A stretch of DNA of 5,634 nucleotides from Pseudomonadota bacterium (GTDB taxonomy: Bacteria > Pseudomonadota > Alphaproteobacteria > Rhizobiales > Xanthobacteraceae): positions 1 to 5,634 of the forward strand of contig JAJYAH010000509.1 of NCBI GenBank assembly GCA_021779635.1, written 5' to 3'. The position numbers and the translations under genes were made by a program. This document shows, piece by piece, positions 1 to 5,634 of this stretch (position 1 is the first letter of the stretch; every line of letters starts with the position of its first letter). The notes below the pieces were generated by a model. That model searched no databases and was not told where the DNA came from. It was given only the letters and a program-made list of their open reading frames with translations.

Positions 1-281
1 TGGTGGATTTCATTCGTCACAGCGGTGGACAGGGCAAGTCGCTGCGTGACGTGGTGCTGGAAGCCGGCGCCGTGCGCTTCAAGCCGATCCTGCTTACCGC
101 GCTTGCGGCCATGATCGGCGCCGCCACCATTCTGCTCGATCCGATCTTCCAGGGTCTGGCGATTTCGCTGCTGTTTGGCCTCGCGTCCTCGACGCTGCTC
201 ACGGTGCTCGTCATCCCCGCCATTTACATCGCGCTGCGGGAACCTCCGCCGCCGATATCGCCAAGCACGCCAAGCACGTAA
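1..281 (+). CDS. RND efflux permease, C-terminal end (partial, start lies left of the window)
   Basis: This is the last ~93 codons of a resistance-nodulation-division (AcrB/CzcA superfamily) inner-membrane pump, a proton-driven exporter that works with a periplasmic adaptor and an outer-membrane channel. The visible part reads through the conserved segment EAGAVRFKPILLTALAAMIG, which matches the family's 'R-P-I-L-x-T' stretch at the start of the penultimate helix. A last hydrophobic helix follows (IFQGLAISLLFGLASSTLLT and on to VIPAIYIAL), then a short Pro/Ser/Thr tail and TAA at 279-281. The PIFQGLAISL wording resembles a clade distinct from classical AcrB. The GTG at 3-5 is an internal valine, not a start. 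The stop codon abuts the Shine-Dalgarno of the next gene, so the two were probably one operon. The substrate cannot be told from this end. Confidence 0.92.
   Translation, partial: VDFIRHSGGQGKSLRDVVLEAGAVRFKPILLTALAAMIGAATILLDPIFQGLAISLLFGLASSTLLTVLVIPAIYIALREPPPPISPSTPST
261..278 (+). repeat. Two tandem copies of a 9-base unit in the RND C-terminus
   Basis: The unit CCAAGCACG occurs perfectly twice in direct succession (261-269 and 270-278). It encodes Pro-Ser-Thr twice at the extreme C-terminus of the pump, just before the stop. It is probably a small slippage duplication in a cytoplasmic tail that tolerates length change. No regulatory role is suggested. Confidence 0.8.
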
Positions 282-285
282 GGAG
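281..285 (+). promoter_or_regulatory. Shine-Dalgarno AGGAG for the AhpD-like gene
   Basis: AGGAG lies 8 bases upstream of the ATG at 294 and begins on the last base of the preceding stop codon. It fixes the start of the AhpD-like gene. It also suggests translational coupling with the upstream RND pump. Confidence 0.8.
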
Positions 286-293
286 TCTTCTCC

Positions 294-452
294 ATGGAAA
301 AGAACTATTCCGATATCACAAAGCGCATTTCCGGCGACTTGCGGAAATTGCGCCAGGACATTCCCGACACCATGAAGGCCTTTTCGGCGCTGGCGCAGGC
401 CGCCACCCGCGAGGGCGCGCTGGAGACGAAGAGGCTCGTGCGGTTCGCGTAA
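294..452 (+). pseudogene. Carboxymuconolactone decarboxylase / AhpD-like protein, 3'-truncated
   Basis: The frame encodes 52 residues starting MEKNYSDITKRISGDLRKLR and continuing through KAFSALAQAATREGALETK. This is the typical N-terminal helix of small carboxymuconolactone decarboxylase family proteins (alkylhydroperoxidase AhpD fold, usually ~110-150 aa). In relatives the ETK region continues into a 'KTKELIALA' helix and then the Cys-containing active-site helix. Here the match ends near position 430 and six unrelated residues (RLVRFA) precede TAA at 450-452. Those residues come from reading the moeA fragment antisense. The catalytic cysteines are absent, so the product should not be an active peroxidase or decarboxylase. 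The start is well supported by the AGGAG 8 bases upstream. The small size of the remnant makes the exact subfamily uncertain. Confidence 0.83.
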
Positions 453-740
453 CTCGTTGCCGGTCGAAAGCACCCCGACGCGTACCTGTCTGTAAACACG
501 TACGGCCGGAACACCGGCCGCGGCAAGAATCGCAATATGGCCCGCGTCGATCGCTGTGCCGGCCTGTAGAATGATTGCGCCGTCCGGCACATCCTCGCCC
601 AACAGGCGTATGTTTTCACCGCGGGTAGGTCGTCTTGCTACGACCACGGAGTCACCGAACTGAGTGCAGCGTTCTTGCATAATCACCGCATCGAAATCTG
701 TCGGGATCGGGGCACCATTCAGAATAAAACCACGAACTCT
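430..740 (-). pseudogene. moeA: moeA internal fragment (molybdopterin molybdenumtransferase), broken at both ends
   Basis: The minus strand reads, without a stop, a clear MoeA core: NGAPIPTDFDAVIMQE, then RGENIRLLGEDVPDGAIILQ AGT, then the linker AGHIAILAAAGVPAV, then VGVLSTGNELREPHEPL. These match MoeA's 'TGAPVPEGADAVVMQE', 'G-x-N-I-R-x-x-G-E-D' and 'STGDEL' segments, roughly residues 95-198 of the ~411 in E. coli MoeA. The full enzyme inserts molybdate into adenylylated molybdopterin during molybdenum cofactor synthesis. Here the N-terminal ~95 residues are missing, with an in-frame stop upstream at 759-761. The catalytic C-terminal MogA-like domain is also missing beyond ~430, where the frame runs antisense through the AhpD-like gene. 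No start signal is seen. The piece is a non-functional remnant. The outer edge (735-758) is uncertain by several codons. Confidence 0.87.
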
Positions 741-771
741 TATGTCATTGAAATTACGTTATAATTTTAGT

Positions 772-825
772 CCCTTGTCTTTGCCGGGATCTGCGGCGGC
801 TCGGCAAACGCAGACTAAGACAGGG
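772..825 (-). terminator. Imperfect hairpin just downstream of the thiolase gene (possible terminator)
   Basis: An interrupted inverted repeat begins 3 bases after the thiolase stop codon. Pairings are 772-775 with 822-825 and 777-780 with 818-821 (one bulged T). After an asymmetric bulge, TTGCCG at 781-786 pairs with CGGCAA at 802-807, leaving a 15-base loop. Its position suggests a 3' end structure for the fcs-thiolase transcript. There is no T-run on the downstream side of the minus strand (it continues ACTAAAATTATAA). It may therefore be an mRNA-stabilising stem, a weak terminator or chance. Confidence 0.35.
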
Positions 826-827
826 AT

Positions 828-2039
828 CTATTGGATGCGCCTGTCCGACACTTTAATAACAACTGCCATCGAACTGTCCCCTGCCGCGCAACCTTGGAAA
901 AGGCCATAGCCGCCGCCGAGGACGGCCAATTCCTCAATCAGCTCAATTATTGATCGCAGACCCGTTGGACCCTGTGGATGGCCCCATATAAGCGAGCAGC
1001 CAAAGTTGTTCATGCGCCGCCAGTCGATTCCGAACGCACGGGCGAAAGCGATGTCATTGACGGCAAAAGGGTTGTGGGACTTGATGGCGGCCATATCGCC
1101 AATTTTCAAACCTGCACGATCCAGCGCCGTCTTCGAAGCTAGGATTGGCGCCGCTGGCATATAGCCTTTGTCCTCGCGCGCTTGTCCGAAGCTTACGATT
1201 TCGATCCGGATCGATGCGTCTGACGACATCTCGGCCGCACGCTCGGGAACATCCACGACGATCGCCGCTGCCATACCGTCGGCGGGATGGGTCTGACCTC
1301 CAAATGTGACCGTGCCACCCTCTCGAACGGGCTTGAGCTTTGCCAAACCCTCTGGTGTCGATGGAAAAATGCCGGCGTCACCTTGAAGGACAGATTGCGT
1401 CTTTCTGTACTTCGAATCTGGAACGTCAAACGGCAATGGAATGAACCGTCTCAGAAAAGCCGATTGGTCAGCCAAAGCATTTTGATATTGCTCTCCTCGG
1501 GCCAGAACAACTTCGTGCTGTTCAGTTGTCCCGATCCGCTCGCGCCCGGCAACATTTTCTGCAGTGTCGATCATTGCGCACTTGGCCCATGGGTCGTTCG
1601 AGAAGCTGTCCAGAACCCAGTTCTCCGAATCCCCAGTCCCGCCAGGGCCATTCGGCGCAGGATAAAAGACATGGGCGCCGTTTGAGCAGCGATCTCCCGA
1701 AACGACGAGCGCGGTTGATGCAGCTCCCGTCGCGATTTCACCAGCGGCGCTGGCAACGAGCCGTGCGCCGGTAGCGCAGGCCTGATTGATCGTCGGTCCG
1801 GTCAAGCGATCGGCTCCGATCAATCCGCCGAACCAAGGCAGGCCATAAAAGCACGATTTCTGCGGCACCGTCATTCCATACGCTCCAAAATCGAATGCGT
1901 CTGGACGGATATTCCGCTCCTTCAAAGCTCCCTTTGTAACATGCGCTGCGAACTCCATCGAGTGAAGATGCGCCAGCTCTCCTTGCCATCGCGCAAACGG
2001 AGTTGCCCAATAACCGCCGTACGGAATGAAAGCTTTCAT
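828..2039 (-). CDS. Thiolase-family protein (acetyl-CoA acetyltransferase-like)
   Basis: This is a complete 403-residue thiolase, the normal length for the family. It would be a cytosolic enzyme releasing acetyl-CoA from a beta-ketoacyl-CoA, or the reverse. The fold signatures are in order: nucleophile Cys88 in NQACATGARLVAS, the SHNPFAVND segment (residues 321-329) in place of the usual NEAF loop, His354 in GCSLIWGHPQGPTG, and Cys384 in GLFQGCAAGDSSMAV. GGTVTFGGQTHPADG (241-255) resembles the usual substrate-loop 'T-x-x-N-x-S' region but is divergent. It belongs to a thiolase subgroup separate from classical PhaA/FadA. The start was set at MKAFIPYGGYW (ATG at 2039); the frame runs 22 codons further upstream, but those do not look like thiolase. 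GAGAAA sits 6 bases before this ATG and AGGAAAG 14 bases before it. It lies 90 bases after fcs on the same strand and is probably co-transcribed. The CoA substrate is inferred from that neighbour only. Confidence 0.92.
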   Translation of the reverse strand: MKAFIPYGGYWATPFARWQGELAHLHSMEFAAHVTKGALKERNIRPDAFDFGAYGMTVPQKSCFYGLPWFGGLIGADRLTGPTINQACATGARLVASAAGEIATGAASTALVVSGDRCSNGAHVFYPAPNGPGGTGDSENWVLDSFSNDPWAKCAMIDTAENVAGRERIGTTEQHEVVLARGEQYQNALADQSAFLRRFIPLPFDVPDSKYRKTQSVLQGDAGIFPSTPEGLAKLKPVREGGTVTFGGQTHPADGMAAAIVVDVPERAAEMSSDASIRIEIVSFGQAREDKGYMPAAPILASKTALDRAGLKIGDMAAIKSHNPFAVNDIAFARAFGIDWRRMNNFGCSLIWGHPQGPTGLRSIIELIEELAVLGGGYGLFQGCAAGDSSMAVVIKVSDRRIQ

Positions 2040-2129
2040 GCAGCGTTTCTCGACTTTCCTATAGTGGACCTGAGGCGCGCGGCGGCGATTGTGTCTACCG
2101 CGCAACCGATAGTTGTTTCAACGCGTAAA

Positions 2130-3983
2130 TCAGCCGATAGCAACGTAAGCCCTCGGATTGTCACCATTTAGAAGCGCAACGTCCTCCGCACGATTTTCAA
2201 GAACCGCACGTTGGTTGATGTATCCTTTGTCAGTTATTTCACCGCAGTCGACCGCCGGCGGACCATCCAGCAGGCGCGCCCGAGCGGCGTAACGCGATGA
2301 GCCGCCACCCGTTCGTTTGAGTGTCTGCAAGCCTTCGGCAACGCGCGCGCGCACCGCAGGATGATCGAGAACCGCACGGGCCGAGGCATCGTTTCCGAGA
2401 CAGGCTATGCGCTGACACGCGAGCATGTTGGGAAAAACTAGAAAGCCGACCGCGTCGCTGTCATGTCCGGTCAGCACGATATCTTGTGCTATCGGGTCGA
2501 GAGCGGCGATTCCGTCGATTCGAAGCTGTCCAACGCTTACAAACGTGCCTGAAGAAAGCTTGAAATCTTCGGCGATGCGACCGTCGAAAAACAGGCCCTT
2601 TTCTGGAATGGAAGGGTCTGCAAAACGCACAGCGTCGCCGATGACGTAAAAGCCGTCCTCGTCGAAGGCACTTCTTGTAAGATCTGGCTGTTTCCAATAG
2701 CCGGGCGTCACGTTCGGACCACGGACACGAATCTCCAGCTTTCCGCCATTGGGAATGAGCTTGAGTTCGACACCAGGCACCGGGAGCCCGATGTTGCCGC
2801 TTCGATCAGCTTGAAAATGACAATCCGTCGCAAGCGGCGCGGTTTCTGTCGATCCCCAGGCGCTGACCATCGGTGTGGGACGCCCAACCGTTTGACGGGA
2901 TAGCGCGTCGATCGCTTCCCACAGATTCTGCGGTAGCGCCGCCGCTGCATAGAAAATCAACCGAACGCTCGAGAAGAACCGTCGGCGAAGCTCGGCGTCT
3001 TCGCGCATGGCATTGACCAGCATGTCATAGCCGCGAGGAACGTTGAAGCAAAGGTTCGGTCCAATATCCTTGAGGTTGGCCGCCGTCACACCAGTCAGAC
3101 TTGGCGTCGGTCGGCCGCCGTCGATATAGAGGGAACCGCCGTTTCGAAGCACCATGTTGAGATTATGGTTAGCCCCAAACGTATGACTCCAGGGCAGCCA
3201 ATCAACAATGACCGGCGGCTCCTTTCCTAGAAAGGGCCACACCGCAGCCTTGGCTTCCTGGTTGGATGTCAGCATTCCGTGGGTATTGATGACCGCCTTC
3301 GGCGTTCCGGTCGAACCTGAGGTGAATAGGAAACGCGCGATCGTGCTCGACGAAACCGCTTCATACGAGGCATCGACAGCCTTATTGGACGAATTCGTAA
3401 GAAGATCACTGAATGATATCGCGGGCAAGGGCGCGGCGGCCGACGCTCCACTTGTGACGACGATAGCATCATGAAGCCCCTCAATTGCCGCGAGCGCGGG
3501 CCCGAACGTCTTGATGTCGGAAGCATAGATCGCCCCCGGCTTAAGCAGCTTGATCATCGCGCAAAGTTTCTGATGGTCACTGGACATCAGCGAATAGGCC
3601 GGCGAGATCGTTGCCACGGGAACGCCGACATACATAGCGCCGAGCGCCAGTAGCGCGTGGTCAATGCTGTTGTCGGAGAGAATGACGAGAGGGCGTTCGG
3701 CCTTTAGCCCACGCTCCAGCACCCAACTGGCGATTGCCCTCACCTTTTGGTGTGCCGCGGCATAGGACAGACGCAGCCAATCATCTTTAGGGCGCGGGCG
3801 TTCGGCCAGAAAGGTACGGTCAGGCGATTTATCGGCCCAATCGCGAACCCATTGCCCGACGCTCAGCGCTGGCGGGCTGGCCTGCACCAGCGACCGCATG
3901 ATCATTGAACCGTCTTCGCGCTTTTCGAGCGAAACAGCGGGCTTAGCGAAAAGCGGTTCAAAGGAAGAGCTGGGTTCGTTCAT
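2130..3983 (-). CDS. fcs: Feruloyl-CoA synthase (hydroxycinnamate-CoA ligase)
   Basis: This 617-residue member of the adenylate-forming (ANL) superfamily has the length and wording of bacterial feruloyl-CoA synthases. It would use ATP and CoA to convert ferulate, and usually also p-coumarate or caffeate, to the CoA thioester in the cytosol. Motifs in order: [21 protein letters not shown] near 72; the Fcs-typical [16 protein letters not shown] at 125-140; the phosphate-binding loop [16 protein letters not shown] at 220-235; AWGSTETAP at 375-383; YVIGDAVRF with Asp450; [15 protein letters not shown] with Arg469; and [18 protein letters not shown] with the catalytic Lys586. All key residues are present, so it is likely functional. 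The ATG at 3983 was chosen because family similarity starts there and GGAAG lies 11 bases upstream; a start at 4097 would overlap the cobW remnant and add unrelated residues. No ech or vdh partner is in the window. Confidence 0.95.
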   Translation of the reverse strand: MNEPSSSFEPLFAKPAVSLEKREDGSMIMRSLVQASPPALSVGQWVRDWADKSPDRTFLAERPRPKDDWLRLSYAAAHQKVRAIASWVLERGLKAERPLVILSDNSIDHALLALGAMYVGVPVATISPAYSLMSSDHQKLCAMIKLLKPGAIYASDIKTFGPALAAIEGLHDAIVVTSGASAAAPLPAISFSDLLTNSSNKAVDASYEAVSSSTIARFLFTSGSTGTPKAVINTHGMLTSNQEAKAAVWPFLGKEPPVIVDWLPWSHTFGANHNLNMVLRNGGSLYIDGGRPTPSLTGVTAANLKDIGPNLCFNVPRGYDMLVNAMREDAELRRRFFSSVRLIFYAAAALPQNLWEAIDALSRQTVGRPTPMVSAWGSTETAPLATDCHFQADRSGNIGLPVPGVELKLIPNGGKLEIRVRGPNVTPGYWKQPDLTRSAFDEDGFYVIGDAVRFADPSIPEKGLFFDGRIAEDFKLSSGTFVSVGQLRIDGIAALDPIAQDIVLTGHDSDAVGFLVFPNMLACQRIACLGNDASARAVLDHPAVRARVAEGLQTLKRTGGGSSRYAARARLLDGPPAVDCGEITDKGYINQRAVLENRAEDVALLNGDNPRAYVAIG

Positions 3984-3994
3984 GAGCGTGTCGT

Positions 3995-3999
3995 CTTCC
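3995..3999 (-). promoter_or_regulatory. Probable Shine-Dalgarno GGAAG for fcs
   Basis: GGAAG on the minus strand lies 11 bases upstream of the chosen fcs ATG (3983), inside the 37-base gap after the cobW remnant. The spacing is slightly long. It is the only purine-rich site in the gap, and it supports this start over the upstream in-frame ATG at 4097. Confidence 0.5.
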
Positions 4000-4020
4000 G
4001 GCTTTCGCGAGCCCCACACA

Positions 4021-4587
4021 TCATCGCTGCCTCCTTGAACCGCGCTTCTGTCGCTGCAAACGTTCCGGCGCGCGAGGAGTAAGCGTGCTGAGATCACTCA
4101 ATTCGCTGGCCTCAAATGTGCGCAAAATGAATTCCCGATCCAATCTTGCGCCAATGACGACCAGTTTAGTCTCGCGTGTCTCGAACGGCCGCCAGACGAG
4201 ACCGTCATTCACCTGAAGAAAATCCTGGACCCCCTGCACGACGATACGCTTCGGATAATTGGCGACAGCAAGAATGCCTTTCATCCGCCATATCCGATCT
4301 CCAAACCTATTTCGGATCGTTGCGAATGCCTTTTGTATGCGTCGTGCGTCGAGAGGGCTTCCGGTACGGAATGCGATTGCCGAAACCCCGGACGTGTGGA
4401 TCGCCGGTGTGGCGGCGAAACCGGACTGCACCTTGGGCATCGCGAACGCGGAGCTGCCATCGAACACGACACGGTTAAATTCGTAGCCGCGGATGTCCAG
4501 CAATCCGGAGAAAATCTCCCCCCATCCGGCGCTAACGAGATCGACGGCGCCAAGCTGTGCTATGCCGTTGAGTTCTCGCACAACGCG
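4021..4587 (-). pseudogene. CobW/COG0523 GTPase, C-terminal remnant lacking the G domain
   Basis: About 188 codons keep the C-terminal half of a CobW-type protein: VVRELNGIAQL, then LLDIRGYEFNRV, then a CobW_C domain containing WRMKGILAVANYPKRIVVQG, VWRPFETRETKLVVIGARLD and REFILRTFEA (about residues 98-157 from the GTG at 4581). Full relatives are ~320-400 aa, bind GTP through an N-terminal Walker A/B and NKxD domain, and deliver metals or support cobalamin synthesis. None of that N-terminal domain is present. Upstream of ~4587 the frame reads antisense into the RND gene and meets a stop at 4636-4638. The GTG is a family-internal valine and no ribosome site is evident. The 3' end looks intact, with a basic tail QRQKRGSRRQR. 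Only 37 bases separate it from fcs, so the intact gene may once have led that transcript. Confidence 0.85.
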
Positions 4588-5634
4588 CTCAGCCTCAGCC
4601 CTGCGCTGGCTGCGCTCCTGCTGCGGCCGAGGGAATCAAAAGGAGGACCACTGAATTGGTTCTTCAGCTGGTTCAACCGCGTTTTCCGGAGCGCGACGAA
4701 CCGTTATGTTCGCGCGTGTGGCAGCTTGATTCACAAAAGTGCGGTAGCAATGATAATCCTCGTGTTGTTTGGGGTGGCGGCCATTTACTTCCTAGGGAAG
4801 TTGCCGTCAGGCTTCTTGCCCGACGAGGACCAGGGTTATTTCTTTATCAATCTTCAGCTTCCCAATTCGGCTTCACTCCAGCGGACCGACCAGGCAGCGA
4901 GGGACATCGAAGGCATCTTGAACAAGACGCCGGGGATTCGATACACCACCAGCGTGATTGGGTTCAGCTTGCTGAGTTATGTTCAAGCCAGTTACAGTGC
5001 TTTCTTCTTTGTCACGGAGAAACCCTGGAGCAGCCGGAAGCAGAGAGCGGAGCAGTACGAGGTTATTAAGCAGCGTCTGAATCAGGAACTGAGCCGGCTG
5101 CCTCAAGGAACAGCCTTCAGCTTCTCCCCGCCGGCAATTCCCGGCGTGGGAACATCGGGGGGATTCACGTTCGTCCTTGAGGACCGGGGCGGGCACGACG
5201 TTCCATGGCTGGCAGCCAATGTCAATAAATTCCTTGCAGCAGCCCGTAAGCGGCCGGAGATAGCTGGCGTATCCACATCGTTTTTGCCGAGCGTGCCGCA
5301 GGAGTTCATCGCCGTGGACCGCGAAAAGGCGCTGAAACTCGGCGTCCCTATTTCCGAGGTCTATCAGACGGCCCAGACATTCATGGGCGGTTATTTCGTT
5401 AACTATTTCAATCGCTTTGGAAGGCAGTGGCAGGTTTATGTCGAAGGTGCAGGCCCATACCGGACGACCACCAGGGATTTAAGCCAATACTACGTTCGAA
5501 ACAACAGTGGGACCATGGTTCCGCTTTCCGCGCTGGCGCGCTTCGAGCCGCGAATGGGCCCCGAGTTCATCATGCACTATGACGAGTATCCGGCAGCACA
5601 GATCAATGGCAACGCTGCGCCCGGTTATAGCTCC
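4582..5634 (+). pseudogene. HAE1-type (AcrB family) RND permease, missing its N-terminal half; continues past the window
   Basis: 351 codons of an AcrB-like hydrophobe/amphiphile efflux permease are in frame to the window edge. The match begins abruptly at NALSLSPALAALLLRPR, equivalent to AcrB's 'ALTLTPALCA' helix near residue 480 of ~1050. It continues with FFSWFNRVFRSATNRYV, then a transmembrane helix (SAVAMIILVLFGVAAIYFLG), the hallmark LPSGFLPDEDQGYF (FLPDEDQG at 4813-4836), and the second periplasmic porter loop. That loop includes AIPGVGTSGGF, FMGGYFVNYFNRFGRQWQVY and QINGNAAPGYSS. Full pumps form trimers with an adaptor and an outer-membrane channel. The first ~480 residues, including the first porter repeat and helices 1-4 or so, are absent. 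To the left the sequence is cobW in antisense. The first in-frame ATG is an internal methionine at 4750. With half the protein gone it cannot be a working pump, although no frameshift or stop is seen in the visible part. Confidence 0.9.

Noticed and set aside
305..619. A 104-codon minus-strand frame over the AhpD-like and moeA pieces
   Set aside because: It is in a different frame from the MoeA-matching one and its translation resembles no family, so it is a shadow.
664..909. A possible small plus-strand gene across the gap between moeA and the thiolase
   Set aside because: It overlaps the MoeA-coding strand and the thiolase 3' end, has no convincing ribosome site and resembles nothing. The gap 741-827 holds only the hairpin.
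3984..4097. An upstream start for fcs at ATG 4097
   Set aside because: The 38 extra residues do not resemble the family N-terminus and would overlap the 3' end of the cobW remnant. The ATG at 3983 has a ribosome site and family-like sequence directly after it.
431..4596. A 6-base inverted match (GAGGCT at 431-436, AGCCTC at 4591-4596) at the outer joins, as possible recombination ends
   Set aside because: Six bases within windows of this size are expected by chance, and the match does not extend.
4656..5069. A 137-codon plus-strand frame inside the second RND gene
   Set aside because: It is out of frame with the unmistakable RND coding sequence and is a shadow.
1..5634. The two RND pieces being parts of one gene split by the insert
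   Set aside because: The left piece is a C-terminus followed by another gene. The right piece is a mid-section in the same direction from a different RND clade, so they cannot be rejoined into one gene in this order.

Overview
The window looks like a rearranged accessory region of an alphaproteobacterium, most likely from the Rhizobiales. This rests on the high GC, the style of the protein families and the aromatic-acid catabolism genes. It is inference, because there is no rRNA or other taxonomic marker. No transposase, integrase, tRNA or CRISPR array is visible.

Layout. (1) Positions 1-281 (+) hold the last ~90 codons of an RND-superfamily efflux permease. It is followed 12 bases later by the start of a carboxymuconolactone decarboxylase (AhpD-like) family gene with a strong Shine-Dalgarno. 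That gene stops resembling its family near position 430 and ends at a chance stop at 450-452. (2) Positions ~430-740 (-) are an internal ~100-codon piece of moeA, the molybdopterin molybdenumtransferase, with neither its start nor its end. (3) Positions 828-2039 (-) are a complete thiolase-family gene. (4) Positions 2130-3983 (-) are a complete feruloyl-CoA synthase gene (fcs). (5) Positions 4021 to ~4587 (-) are the C-terminal part of a CobW/COG0523 metallochaperone gene without its GTPase domain. (6) From ~4582 to the window end (+) lies the middle of a second RND permease of the HAE1 (AcrB) type. Its first ~480 codons are missing.

The only complete genes are fcs and the thiolase. They read in the same direction 90 bases apart and look like a two-gene catabolic unit. 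Fcs would activate a hydroxycinnamate (ferulate, p-coumarate or caffeate) to its CoA thioester with ATP. The thiolase would cleave a beta-ketoacyl-CoA, consistent with beta-oxidative shortening of the side chain. The hydratase, hydratase/aldolase or dehydrogenase steps are not in this window. Everything around the pair is broken. Three breakpoints can be inferred (near 430, near 740-760 and near 4585), so the region is a mosaic of fragments, not a simple insertion into one gene. Two long open frames cross the breakpoints (minus strand 758 to the left edge, plus strand 4039 to the right edge). They are chimeric and could mislead an automatic gene caller.
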